10,548 nt of DNA from an uncultured Desulfovibrionaceae bacterium (GCA_947037905.1 CAMQUX010000030.1:1-10548), one strand, 5' to 3'. Counted from the first letter of the stretch, positions 1 through 7,968 are shown. Translations and numbers: made by a program. Notes: generated by a model not told the origin, from the sequence alone.

Positions 1-1787
1 CTATGCCAAATGAAGAGCTTTATCCGCTACTTCGCAAAGCAAAAGAACACGGTTATGGCGATAAGCAACTAGCTGCTATTTTTACAGTAACAGAAGATGT
101 CATGCGTAAAAAACGCCAAGAGTTACATATCCACCCAACTTATTATCTTGTAGATACTTGCGCTGCAGAATTTGAAGCGTATACTCCGTATTATTATTCA
201 ACTTATGAGCACGGGGAAGAAATTAGCTACAAAGATTGTAAAAAAGTTATTATTCTAGGCGGTGGACCAAATAGAATCGGACAAGGTATAGAATTTGATT
301 ACTGCTGTTGTCATGCATCTTTTGCACTGCGAGATATGGGCGTGCAGTCCATAATGGTCAATTCAAACCCAGAAACAGTCAGCACAGATTATGATACTTC
401 TGATAGATTATACTTTGAGCCACTTACCTATGAAGATGTTTTAAACATTGTAGAAAAAGAAAAGCCATATGGGGTAATAGTACAATTTGGCGGGCAAACT
501 CCGCTTAATTTAGCCAACGCATTAGAAAAAGCAGGAGTGCCACTTTTAGGCACAACTCCAGATAGTATAGACAGAGCAGAAGATAGAGAACGCTTCCAAG
601 CGCTGTTAGAAAAATTAGATTTACGCCAGCCTCGAAATGCTACAGCCTTTTCAGTAGAAGATGCGCTAATAGCAGCAGATAAGCTTGGTTTTCCATTAGT
701 ACTTCGTCCGTCTTATGTTTTAGGTGGAAGAGGAATGGAAATAGTTTACAGTAGCAGCGAAATAGAAAATTATTTTAGAGCCTTAGCTGTCGCTCCTGAG
801 CATCCTATTCTAATAGATGCATTTTTAGAAAATGCAGTAGAGGTAGATGTAGACGCACTTTCTGATGGAATTGATACCTATATAGGTGGAGTAATGGAGC
901 ATATTGAAGAAGCGGGTATCCATTCAGGCGACTCAGCCTCAGTGCTTCCTGTTCACTCTTTATCAAAAGAAATAGTAGAAGAAATTGAGCGCCAAACAAA
1001 AGCACTAGCAAAAGAGCTTTCAGTTATTGGACTTATGAATATTCAATTTGCAGTAAAAGATAATGATATTTATATATTAGAAGTAAATCCACGCGCGTCT
1101 CGAACAGTTCCGTTTGTAAGTAAAGCAACAGGAGTTCCTCTTGCTCGTTTTGCAACACAGGTAATGTTAGGTGCTCGTATTAAAGATTTAAATCCAGAAA
1201 GCATGCGAAAAAGTGGCTACTGGTCAGTAAAAGAGGCAGTGTTTCCATTTAATAGATTCCCACAAGTAGACGTGCTTCTTGGGCCAGAAATGCGCTCAAC
1301 AGGCGAAGTTATGGGAATAGATAAAGATTTAGGCATGGCGTTCTTAAAAAGTCAATTAGCCGCAGGGCAGGACTTGCCAAGGTCAGGGAAAGTGTTTATC
1401 TCAGTAAATGATGCAGATAAAGAAAATATGCTCCCAGTTGCAAAAGGTTTTGAGAAACTTGGGTTCGAAATAGTAGCAACAGGTGGAACAGCAACATATT
1501 TTGATAATAAAGGTCTTAGTGTTACACGAGTTCTTAAAGTTTATGAGGGGCGCCCAAATGTTGTGGATATGATAAAAAATCATGAGATAGATTTAGTCAT
1601 AAACACTCCATCTGGTAAAAGAACCATATCAGATTCTAAAGATATTCGCCAATCAACGCTACATTACGGTGTGCCGTATACAACAACCGTAACAGGAGCT
1701 GCTGCTTTTGTACTCGCTTTAGAGTCTATAAAAGAGAAAGAATTCCAAGTGTATAGTTTACAAGAATATTATGCAGGTACTGTATAG
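1..1787 (+). CDS. carB: Carbamoyl-phosphate synthase large subunit, C-terminal part (5' end outside window)
   Basis: CarB makes carbamoyl phosphate from bicarbonate, ATP and ammonia passed from the small subunit CarA, for pyrimidine and arginine synthesis in the cytosol. About 594 residues are visible. The family is usually about 1070-1100 residues, so this is the second half, and the frame is open at the left edge; the ATG at position 3 is internal, not the start. Visible residues 1-50 belong to the oligomerization domain. From about residue 80 (LGGGPNRIGQGIEFDYCC) the second ATP-grasp unit follows, with NPETVSTDYDTSDRLYFEP, RPSYVLGGRGMEIVY and the metal/ATP-binding EVNPRASRTVPFVSKATG near 360-377. 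From about residue 461 (GKVFISVNDADK) an MGS-like allosteric domain runs to the end, where regulators such as UMP or ornithine bind in known homologues. It ends in TAG followed directly by TAA, 30 bp before purF. Identity is very secure; the N-terminal half cannot be judged. Confidence 0.97.
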   Translation, partial: MPNEELYPLLRKAKEHGYGDKQLAAIFTVTEDVMRKKRQELHIHPTYYLVDTCAAEFEAYTPYYYSTYEHGEEISYKDCKKVIILGGGPNRIGQGIEFDYCCCHASFALRDMGVQSIMVNSNPETVSTDYDTSDRLYFEPLTYEDVLNIVEKEKPYGVIVQFGGQTPLNLANALEKAGVPLLGTTPDSIDRAEDRERFQALLEKLDLRQPRNATAFSVEDALIAADKLGFPLVLRPSYVLGGRGMEIVYSSSEIENYFRALAVAPEHPILIDAFLENAVEVDVDALSDGIDTYIGGVMEHIEEAGIHSGDSASVLPVHSLSKEIVEEIERQTKALAKELSVIGLMNIQFAVKDNDIYILEVNPRASRTVPFVSKATGVPLARFATQVMLGARIKDLNPESMRKSGYWSVKEAVFPFNRFPQVDVLLGPEMRSTGEVMGIDKDLGMAFLKSQLAAGQDLPRSGKVFISVNDADKENMLPVAKGFEKLGFEIVATGGTATYFDNKGLSVTRVLKVYEGRPNVVDMIKNHEIDLVINTPSGKRTISDSKDIRQSTLHYGVPYTTTVTGAAAFVLALESIKEKEFQVYSLQEYYAGTV

Positions 1788-1817
1788 TAAAGAAGATAGT
1801 TCTTTTAAGGAAAAAAG

Positions 1818-3209
1818 ATGAAAAAAGAATACTGTGGAATTTTTGCAATTTACGGAAATGAAAGAGCTGCACGCATGACATATTTTGGCTTATATGCATT
1901 ACAGCATAGAGGGCAAGAATGTGCGGGAATAGTCACTTGGGACGGACAAAAAAGTCGTGAACAACGTGGTATGGGCTTAGTGGCTGAAATATTTACAGAA
2001 AGACACTTAGAGCATGAGTTAAAAGGAAATATAGCAGTAGGGCATGTACGTTATTCCACAGCAGGAGCATCTCTTATCCGTAACGCACAGCCGTTCACAG
2101 TAAGGCATGGCGAATTAGAAATATCTATTGCTCATAATGGTAACTTAATAAATGCTTTAGAGCTACGCCGCGAGCTAGAATCACAAGGTGCTATTTTTCA
2201 GTCTACAATGGATACAGAAGTTATAGCACATTATATAGTAAAATATTTACAAAAAGCAGATTTAGAAGAAGCAGTACGCCGAGCATGTAGTCATATAAAA
2301 GGTGCGTTCTCATTAGTGATACTCGTAAATGATACCATGATAGCACTTCGAGATCCAAATGGTATTCGTCCATTATCCATGGGTAAGTTAGGAAATAGTT
2401 ATGTATTTGCCTCAGAAACCTGTGCTTTTGATATAATGGACGCAACCTATTTGCGAGATTTAGAACAAAGTGAAATGGTAATAATTGAGAAAGGTAAAAT
2501 ACGCAGTGCTTTTTTACGAGAAAAGGCGCCTAAAAAACAGTGTATATTTGAGCTTGTTTACTTTGCACGCCCAGACTCTCAAGTTTTTGATTTAAGTGTT
2601 TATGGTTGCCGTAAGCGCATGGGTGAAATCCTTGCTCAAGAATCAGCAGGTGTTACTGATATTGATTATGTTTTACCTTTTCCATCATCAGGTAATTATG
2701 CAGCCGTAGGATACGCACAAGAGGCAAAATTGCCACTAGAACTTGCAATGATTCGTAACAACTATGTAGGAAGAACATTTATACAGCCAACGCAGGAAAT
2801 GCGAGATTTTAGCGTGAATATGAAGCTAAATCCTGTAAAAGATGCCATAAAAGGTAAGAAAATTCTTATAGTAGAAGATTCTATAGTACGAGGCACAACA
2901 GTTCGTACAAGAATAAATCGCTTAAAAGATTGTGGGGCAAAGGAAATTCACCTGCGAGTAAGTTGTCCGCCTGTAAAATTCCCTTGTTATTATGGTATAG
3001 ATTTCTCTTCAAAGGGCGAGCTTATAGCAGCTAACCATACAGTAGAAGAAATTGCCAAATTTATAGGCTTAGATTCCTTACATTATCTTTCTGTAGAAGG
3101 CTTACAAGCATCAGTTCCAACAGGAGAAGATTTTTGTTATGCGTGTTTTACAGGGGAATATCCTATAGATTATTCAGGCGAGTTATGCAGAATGAGACTT
3201 GATAAGTAA
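1818..3209 (+). CDS. purF: Amidophosphoribosyltransferase (glutamine PRPP amidotransferase)
   Basis: PurF catalyses the first committed step of purine synthesis: PRPP plus glutamine gives 5-phosphoribosylamine. The N-terminal half is a class II glutamine amidotransferase. A five-residue propeptide MKKEY precedes Cys6, which would become the N-terminal nucleophile after self-cleavage (CGIFAIYG), followed by LQHRGQECAGIV and GHVRYST. The C-terminal half is a phosphoribosyltransferase with the PRPP loop ILIVEDSIVRGTT at residues 349-361. Cys242, Cys390, Cys440 and Cys443 (the last two in FCYACFTGEYP) match the 4Fe-4S ligands of the Bacillus subtilis type, so an oxygen-sensitive cluster and propeptide processing are likely; the E. 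coli type lacks both. Length 463 is normal. The start has a good Shine-Dalgarno AAGGA at 1807-1811. The 30-bp gap to carB suggests cotranscription. No clear terminator hairpin follows. Confidence 0.97.
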   Translation: MKKEYCGIFAIYGNERAARMTYFGLYALQHRGQECAGIVTWDGQKSREQRGMGLVAEIFTERHLEHELKGNIAVGHVRYSTAGASLIRNAQPFTVRHGELEISIAHNGNLINALELRRELESQGAIFQSTMDTEVIAHYIVKYLQKADLEEAVRRACSHIKGAFSLVILVNDTMIALRDPNGIRPLSMGKLGNSYVFASETCAFDIMDATYLRDLEQSEMVIIEKGKIRSAFLREKAPKKQCIFELVYFARPDSQVFDLSVYGCRKRMGEILAQESAGVTDIDYVLPFPSSGNYAAVGYAQEAKLPLELAMIRNNYVGRTFIQPTQEMRDFSVNMKLNPVKDAIKGKKILIVEDSIVRGTTVRTRINRLKDCGAKEIHLRVSCPPVKFPCYYGIDFSSKGELIAANHTVEEIAKFIGLDSLHYLSVEGLQASVPTGEDFCYACFTGEYPIDYSGELCRMRLDK

Positions 3210-3387
3210 TTATTAAATATCATAATTGATAAATACGTAAGAATTAGCACTATATAGTATAAGTAATGAGTAAATATTCTTATCCCAGCAATGCTACAGA
3301 GCAAGTTTGTCATAGAATAGTGTAAAACTAGTTTGCACTTACTATAGAATTAACTTCTAATGTGATTATTTAGTTGGATTAGGGTAA

Positions 3388-3453
3388 AACTAACTTGTGA
3401 TAAGTAGAGAACTAACTTGTGATAAGTAAAGAACTAACTTGTGATTAGTACAG
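3388..3453. repeat. 22-bp tandem repeat array, three near-identical copies
   Basis: Three adjacent 22-bp units lie at 3388-3409, 3410-3431 and 3432-3453; all begin AACTAACTTGTGAT. Units 1 and 2 differ at one base, and unit 3 differs from unit 2 at two bases. A degraded unit of the same length lies at 3326-3347 (AACTAGTTTGCACTTACTAT...) and a further weak one follows at about 3348-3373. Each unit holds a short inverted repeat ACTT-GTGAT-AAGT and the six bases TTGTGA, which resemble half-sites of CRP/FNR-type or Rex regulators. The 22-bp period is about two helical turns, so repeated sites would face the same side of the DNA. Function is not known; it may simply be slippage-derived. Confidence 0.85.
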
Positions 3454-3475
3454 AACTGTATAGCATAAGTATAAG
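3447..3475 (+). promoter_or_regulatory. Weak candidate promoter for kdsD
   Basis: A -10-like TATAAG lies at 3470-3475, with a poor -35-like AGTACA at 3447-3452 at 17-bp spacing, overlapping the end of the third 22-bp repeat. Transcription would begin about 15 nt before the kdsD start. The match is weak in such AT-rich DNA and is offered only because the cluster is separated from purF by a long gap and needs a start somewhere here. Confidence 0.22.
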
Positions 3476-3496
3476 ATTTTTAATAGTAGAGATGAT

Positions 3497-4477
3497 ATGA
3501 CTGATAGAAATAAATGGTTGGCACAGGCAAAGCAAGTTTTGCAAAAAGAGGCAGAAGGAATTTTAGAAGTTTCTTCTTATGTAGACGAATCCTTTTGTGA
3601 GGCTTTAGAGCTATTAGCTAACTGTACTGGTCGAGTTATAATAAGCGGAATAGGCAAATCTGGTCTTGTGGGCAAAAAAATAGCAGCTACTATGTCAAGC
3701 ACTGGTACTGCTACTTTCTTTTTGCACCCAGTGGAAGGTGTGCACGGTGATCTTGGTATAATTCGAGAAGGTGATGTTGTTATCTGCCTGTCAAATAGCG
3801 GAGAAACAATAGAGCTTAATAATATTTTGCCAGTATTTCGTTCTTTAGGCGTTAAAATTATAGCCATGACATCTAATAAAAATTCAAAACTTGCAAAATC
3901 GTCTGATATATTTTTATGTACAAAAGTATCTGAAGAAGCATGCTCAATGAATTTAGTACCAACAACAAGCACCACAGCTACCTTAGCGCTAGGAGATGCT
4001 TTAGCAATTTGCCTTATGAATTATAAATCTTTTGATCAAAAAGATTTTAAAAAGATTCATCCAGCAGGTGCGTTAGGTGAGCGTTTAAGTAAATCTTTAT
4101 TTGAGCTTATGCACCAAGAAAATTTGCCTGTATGTTTAGCCACCGAGAGTTTTTTATCGGCAAGTAAAATTTTAGATAAGGGTAATTTTGGTTTTTTAGC
4201 AGTTGTTGATACTGAAAATAAACTCGTTGGCGCATTAACAGATGGCGATATTCGCCGCTTATTTTGCAGCGGCAAATACAATGAGTTAGAAACTATAGAA
4301 GAATGTATGATAAAAAATCCTTATAAAATAGTGGCATCAGCTAAATCAGCGGAAGCCCTAGATATAATGGAAAAAAATCAAATAATGGTATTACCAGTAG
4401 TAGATGAAACTGATGTACTACAAGGTATAATACATTTGCATGATATTTTAGGTAAAGGTCGAGTGAGTTTTTCTTAA
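3497..4477 (+). CDS. kdsD: D-arabinose 5-phosphate isomerase (KpsF/KdsD family)
   Basis: This enzyme converts ribulose 5-phosphate to arabinose 5-phosphate, the first step of KDO synthesis for lipopolysaccharide inner core, in the cytosol. The N-terminal sugar isomerase (SIS) domain shows GIGKSGLVGKK at residues 51-61, LSNSGET at 98-104, PTTSTTATLALGDALA and HPAGALGERL from 188. Residues Lys54, Glu106, Glu147 and His188 line up, with a constant offset of five, with the catalytic Lys59, Glu111, Glu152 and His193 that I recall for E. coli KdsD, so it should be active. Two CBS domains (about 205-262 and 268-326) form the C-terminal half, as usual; 326 residues is the normal length. The ribosome site is weak (AGAGA at 3488-3492); an in-frame TAG at 3461 excludes a much longer N-terminus. 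KdsD and capsule-linked KpsF paralogues cannot be told apart by sequence alone; no capsule genes are nearby. Confidence 0.94.
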   Translation: MTDRNKWLAQAKQVLQKEAEGILEVSSYVDESFCEALELLANCTGRVIISGIGKSGLVGKKIAATMSSTGTATFFLHPVEGVHGDLGIIREGDVVICLSNSGETIELNNILPVFRSLGVKIIAMTSNKNSKLAKSSDIFLCTKVSEEACSMNLVPTTSTTATLALGDALAICLMNYKSFDQKDFKKIHPAGALGERLSKSLFELMHQENLPVCLATESFLSASKILDKGNFGFLAVVDTENKLVGALTDGDIRRLFCSGKYNELETIEECMIKNPYKIVASAKSAEALDIMEKNQIMVLPVVDETDVLQGIIHLHDILGKGRVSFS

Positions 4478-4548
4478 AAGAAGATTATAGTATACTTTTC
4501 TTTAGAGCTAGTAGAGCTTCATAAGTTATCAAAAGGAATATATTAAGT

Positions 4549-5085
4549 ATGTATATTTGTGAAAAGTGTGCAAAAAAGAATAAGACATGTTGTAGTGTCG
4601 AGCATGGAAAAGACGTCAGTTATTTTCCACTTTCCGAGGAGGAAATTGAGCGACTAGAGACGGTCGCAGGGCCTCGTGAAAAATATATAACCAAAAAAAA
4701 GAACACAGCAGCTTTTCTTTTGCAAATGAACAGATTATTTCCTAAAAATGCGAAAGATATAAACACATTATTTCCTGTAGATGGTGAGCATAACCATTTA
4801 CTCGTCGATGATTCTGGCTCATGTTTGTTTTTGACTGATAAAGGTTGTAGCTTAGAGCGAGAAAATCGCCCATACTACTGTAATCTATACCCATTATGGT
4901 TGGTTTTTGGTGAGCTTTGTTCATTTAGTAACCCTAATTGTTTAGCCATAGCACAATCTGAGAAAAATGATGATGATGTGGAAAAACTCTTAGAAGTATT
5001 TCATAAAGATATAGCGCAAGTGGAAGAAGAGTTTGATAAAATTCTTCTTGCTTGGGACATCGAAAAAAAAATAAATTTATGGTAG
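4549..5085 (+). CDS. YkgJ-type CxxCxxCC cysteine-cluster protein (Zn/Fe-binding family)
   Basis: This 178-residue cytosolic protein has the cysteine pattern of the YkgJ/UPF0153 family, annotated as a zinc- or iron-chelating domain of unknown function. Cys4, Cys7, Cys14 and Cys15 form the N-terminal cluster. The second conserved part contains Cys92, Cys100 and Cys111, in a form typical of the family (CLFLTDKGCSLERENRPYYCNLYP); Cys124 and Cys131 follow. No signal peptide or membrane segment is visible. The C-terminus (about 140-178) is charged and probably helical. A Shine-Dalgarno AAGGA lies at 4533-4537, at a rather long 11-nt distance from ATG. It sits 71 bp after kdsD and only 12 bp before the penicillin-binding protein gene, so cotranscription with the latter is likely. 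Its substrate or partner is unknown; an envelope link is only suggested by position. Confidence 0.88.
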   Translation: MYICEKCAKKNKTCCSVEHGKDVSYFPLSEEEIERLETVAGPREKYITKKKNTAAFLLQMNRLFPKNAKDINTLFPVDGEHNHLLVDDSGSCLFLTDKGCSLERENRPYYCNLYPLWLVFGELCSFSNPNCLAIAQSEKNDDDVEKLLEVFHKDIAQVEEEFDKILLAWDIEKKINLW

Positions 5086-5097
5086 GGAAATAAAATA

Positions 5098-7497
5098 GTG
5101 ATTAAAAAAAACAAGTTATTGAAGATATTTTTAATAACAACAATATCAGGAATACTTTTAGCAATAACAGGCTTAGCAAGTCTCTATTTTTGGGTGTCTA
5201 AAGATTTACCAACTTTTGCGAAGGTAACTGACTATAGACCTCCTTTAGTCACAACAGTGCTTGCATCTGATGGTGAAGTACTAGGCTATTTGTACAAAGA
5301 AAAGCGTTTTTTAGTGGGCATAACAGAAATGAGCCCTTGGATACCAAAGGCATTTTTAGCAGCAGAGGATGCATCATTTTATGTTCATGAAGGGGTAGAT
5401 TTTAAAGCAATATTTCGTGCAGCGCTCATAAATTTCAAAGCTGGGGAAACTAAACAGGGTGCGAGTACAATCACTCAACAGCTCATTAAAGGTTTACTTT
5501 TAACATCAGAACGAAGCTATAAACGTAAATTAAAAGAGGCAATTCTTGCATACAGACTCGAGCGTTATTTAACAAAAGATGAAATTTTAACATTATATTT
5601 AAATCATATATTTTTGGGCGCAAGTAGTTACGGGGTTGAAGCAGCATCACGAACATACTTTGGTAAACATGCCAAAGATTTAACCATAGGTGAAGCAGCT
5701 CTTCTTGCTGGTTTACCAAAAGCTCCAAGTTATTATAATCCATTGCGTTCTCCTCAACAAGCAAAAACACGCCAAGTGTATGTGCTAGGTGAGATGTTAA
5801 AACTTAATATGATAACCGCTGAACAGCATGAAACAGCAGTTTATGATACTTTTGAATACAAGAATATGGACGCATCAGTAGGTAAGATAGGTGCATATTA
5901 TTTAGAAGAAGTTCGTCGTTGGTTAATAGATAAATACGGCGAAGATGAAGTATACACAGCAGGATTAACCGTTCAAACAGCATGCTCATTAGAACATCAA
6001 GAGGTTGCTGACCGAGTTTTACGAGCAGGTTTAGAAGCCTCAGCACTTCGTAGAGGCTGGCGAGGACCTAACCGAACTCTTGGAGATGATGAAATTATTG
6101 ATTTTTTACTCGCAGCTGAAAATGATGAAATAGAAATTAATGAACGAATAGAAGTGCTTGTTGTTAAAGTGGAAGAAGATGGTGCAACAGTTAGATTTGG
6201 TAGTGAGCATGGTTATATTCCAGTCTCAGGTATGTCTTGGGCAAGAACACCAGATATCAAATTAGCCACCGAAGAAGTGCGCGCAATAGCAGATGCACGA
6301 AAAGTTCTTAAACGAAACGACGTAGTTTGGGCACTTGTAGTAGAAAAACCAATAGCAGATACGAACACAGATAATAAGAACACAGACGATAAGACAAAAA
6401 CAGAAGATAAGAAAAACACAGGTGGTTGGACTCTTTCACTCGTAACTAAGCCAGTAATTCAGGGTGCGATAATGTCTATGGAGCCAGAAACTGGTAACGT
6501 AGTAGCAATGACAGGTGGGTATGATTTTTCAGAAAGTCAATTTAATAGAGCAACACAAGCACATAGGCAAGCTGGTTCAGCGTTTAAAGCGTTTACCTAT
6601 TCAGTAGCACTTGATAAAGGATACACGGTAGCATCAACAGTTTTAGATGCACCAATAGTTGTGGATGCAGATACTGACACAGGTTTATGGCGTCCGGGTA
6701 ACTATGAGGATGTATTTTACGGTCCAACATTACTAAGAACAGCACTTGTGCGTTCAAGAAATTTGGTGACCATTCGTTTAGCTCAAAGTGTCGGCATAAG
6801 TTCAATTATAAAACGAGCAACGATTATGGGCGCACGAGGTGAATATAATAAGGATTTATCTGTAGCACTGGGTTCTGGTTCTATAACTCTTTACTCACTG
6901 CTTCGTGGTTATACTCCATTTGCGCGTGGTGGTACAGGCATAGAGCCTCAAATGGTGCTATCTGTTAAAGATTCAGATGGCAAAGAAGTGTATGTTGCAG
7001 AGCAAAAAGTTTACAACGCAATAACACCACAGAATGCGTATATAATGACAAGTCTTATGCGAGATGTTGTTCGTTACGGAACAGCTTGGCGTGCACGAAG
7101 TTTAGGAAGAAATATAGCTGGAAAAACTGGCACAAGTAATGATGAAAAAGACGCATGGTTTATTGGCTATACTCCATATTTACTTACAGGTGTCTATGTT
7201 GGGTTTGATGATTATCTTCCAATGGGTCGTTTAGAAGCAGGTTCTCGCGCAGCAGGTCCTATTTGGGTGAACTATCGCAAAGAAGTTGAGCCTTTATATC
7301 CTGCTACAGATTTTATTCAGCCAGAGGGAATAGATATGGTACGAATAGATGCTAAGACAGGATTATTAGCTGGCCCAAGTAGCAAAGAGGTCTATTTCTT
7401 ACCATTTAAAGAAGGTACAGCACCAACAGAAGTTGTAACAGAAGATGCGCAAGATGGTGTGAGTGCAGAAGATGAATTATTAAAGCAGATATTCTAA
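5098..7497 (+). CDS. mrcA: Class A penicillin-binding protein 1A (bifunctional peptidoglycan synthase)
   Basis: This inner-membrane enzyme polymerises lipid II into glycan strands and cross-links the peptides. Residues 1-6 are basic and about 10-33 form one membrane anchor; the rest is periplasmic. The glycosyltransferase (GT51) domain shows the catalytic Glu90 in EDASFYVHEG, GASTITQQLIKG from 121 and ERYLTKDEILTLYLN. A middle OB-like region ends in a Lys/Asp/Asn/Thr-rich linker (about 422-441). The transpeptidase domain has Ser494-Ala-Phe-Lys497 (SxxK), Ser553-Arg-Asn555 (SxN) and Lys676-Thr-Gly678 (KTG), so both activities look intact. The prolines usually found around the SxxK box (PGSAFKP) are both alanine here (AGSAFKA). 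Length 799 fits PBP1A, which is why I use mrcA. The GTG start is supported by a Shine-Dalgarno AGGGA at 5084-5088 that overlaps the upstream TAG, suggesting translational coupling to the YkgJ-type gene. Confidence 0.94.
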   Translation: MIKKNKLLKIFLITTISGILLAITGLASLYFWVSKDLPTFAKVTDYRPPLVTTVLASDGEVLGYLYKEKRFLVGITEMSPWIPKAFLAAEDASFYVHEGVDFKAIFRAALINFKAGETKQGASTITQQLIKGLLLTSERSYKRKLKEAILAYRLERYLTKDEILTLYLNHIFLGASSYGVEAASRTYFGKHAKDLTIGEAALLAGLPKAPSYYNPLRSPQQAKTRQVYVLGEMLKLNMITAEQHETAVYDTFEYKNMDASVGKIGAYYLEEVRRWLIDKYGEDEVYTAGLTVQTACSLEHQEVADRVLRAGLEASALRRGWRGPNRTLGDDEIIDFLLAAENDEIEINERIEVLVVKVEEDGATVRFGSEHGYIPVSGMSWARTPDIKLATEEVRAIADARKVLKRNDVVWALVVEKPIADTNTDNKNTDDKTKTEDKKNTGGWTLSLVTKPVIQGAIMSMEPETGNVVAMTGGYDFSESQFNRATQAHRQAGSAFKAFTYSVALDKGYTVASTVLDAPIVVDADTDTGLWRPGNYEDVFYGPTLLRTALVRSRNLVTIRLAQSVGISSIIKRATIMGARGEYNKDLSVALGSGSITLYSLLRGYTPFARGGTGIEPQMVLSVKDSDGKEVYVAEQKVYNAITPQNAYIMTSLMRDVVRYGTAWRARSLGRNIAGKTGTSNDEKDAWFIGYTPYLLTGVYVGFDDYLPMGRLEAGSRAAGPIWVNYRKEVEPLYPATDFIQPEGIDMVRIDAKTGLLAGPSSKEVYFLPFKEGTAPTEVVTEDAQDGVSAEDELLKQIF
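6364..6420 (+). repeat. Imperfect 15-bp repeats coding for the PBP1A linker
   Basis: Within the penicillin-binding protein gene, 15-bp units at 6364-6378 and 6379-6393 (both starting AACACAGA and ending ATAAG) are followed by an 18-bp variant at 6394-6411 and a partial one at 6412-6420. They encode the low-complexity series NTDNK-NTDDK-TKTEDK-KNT, a flexible charged linker just before the transpeptidase domain. The number of units stays in frame, so copy changes would alter only linker length. Confidence 0.75.
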
Positions 7498-7760
7498 AAG
7501 ATATAGGATTATTAGATTTGTGCGAATATTCAAACTAGTAAGAATATATTTATATCGTGTAGAAATTTGATATAGTATGTCAGCCCATAAATTAATGGTG
7601 AAATAAATAAATCATGTCTTCTAAGTTGTTATATTTATTATATAAAAATAAATATATTGTAGAGACTATAAATTCACAATTTAAAAATCCAATATAGGGT
7701 GTAATAAACGAAATATATTATATAAGAGAATAATTTTCTTATGTAAGAATGAAATATATT

Positions 7761-7807
7761 AAAACAAAGACTCTCCGTATTATAGTAATATGGAGAGTCT
7801 TTGTTTT
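7761..7807. terminator. Strong bidirectional intrinsic terminator
   Basis: The arms 7761-7776 and 7792-7807 form a perfect 16-bp stem (AAAACAAAGACTCTCC and its complement). On the + strand the stem can continue inward by one G-U and five A-U pairs to a 3-nt TAG loop. The + strand arm ends in TTTTT followed by CTT, and the outer A-T pairs give a short T tract on the - strand too. It would stop transcripts of mrcA (264 bp upstream) and of asnS (186 bp away on the other strand), leaving long 3' untranslated ends in both cases. Confidence 0.9.
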
Positions 7808-7840
7808 TCTTGCAATAGTTATAACTAAGTAATATATCGT

Positions 7841-7903
7841 AATTAGTTTCATTAAAATACAATAAAGTACCTATAATTAATTTTATTAAAATACAATAGA
7901 GTA
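7841..7903. repeat. Pair of 29-bp direct repeats, 34-bp period
   Basis: The segments 7841-7869 and 7875-7903 match at 26 of 29 positions; the shared core is ATTAAAATACAATA. They lie downstream of asnS on its strand, within its likely 3' untranslated end. All differences are transitions. No function is evident; a tandem duplication that has since drifted is the simplest reading. Confidence 0.75.
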
Positions 7904-7913
7904 AGTAGAATTA

Positions 7914-7947
7914 GAAATTAAAATTAATTAAAATTAATTAAAATTAA
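7914..7947. repeat. 10-bp AT tandem repeat
   Basis: The unit AAATTAATTA occurs at 7921-7930 and 7931-7940 and continues for seven more bases, with a partial unit GAAATTA just before. It is pure A/T simple sequence, about one helical turn per unit and possibly bent or easily melted, between asnS and its presumed terminator. Confidence 0.75.
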
Positions 7948-7968
7948 GCAAAATCTACATAGCCATAT

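Larger units (their letters stand above)
3210..3496. other. purF-kdsD intergenic region
   Basis: This 287-bp AT-rich gap separates the nucleotide genes from the envelope cluster and holds no credible ORF. It carries a 22-bp tandem array (annotated separately) with degraded copies upstream, two 10-bp palindromes (ACTATATAGT at 3249-3258, AAACTAGTTT at 3325-3334), and an inverted repeat TAAGAAT/ATTCTTA (3238-3244 and 3276-3282) with a long 31-nt loop. None of these resembles a GC-rich intrinsic terminator with a T tract, so how purF transcription ends is unclear. Confidence 0.7.

Noticed and set aside
3388..3453. 22-bp array as a CRISPR array
   Set aside because: Units are directly adjacent with no unique spacers, and no cas gene is present.
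3388..3453. 22-bp array as a replication origin with DnaA boxes
   Set aside because: The closest stretch, TTATCACAA on the - strand, matches the DnaA box TTATCCACA at only six of nine positions, and no origin-linked gene is near.
4478..4548. Terminator between kdsD and the YkgJ-type gene
   Set aside because: Only a six-pair A/T-rich stem (AAAGAA/TTCTTT) is possible, too weak to call; cotranscription remains possible.
7577..7606. Nine-codon ORF (MSAHKLMVK) downstream of mrcA
   Set aside because: No ribosome site, no supporting context, and such short frames are common by chance.
7631..7655. A/T-only hairpin with 9-bp arms as a terminator of mrcA
   Set aside because: The stem has no G-C pair and no T tract follows; inverted repeats of this kind are frequent in sequence this AT-rich.
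7674..7862. 62-residue frame on the - strand in the mrcA-asnS gap
   Set aside because: It runs through the terminator stem, has no ribosome site and encodes low-complexity Tyr/Ile/Phe-rich sequence expected from AT-rich DNA.
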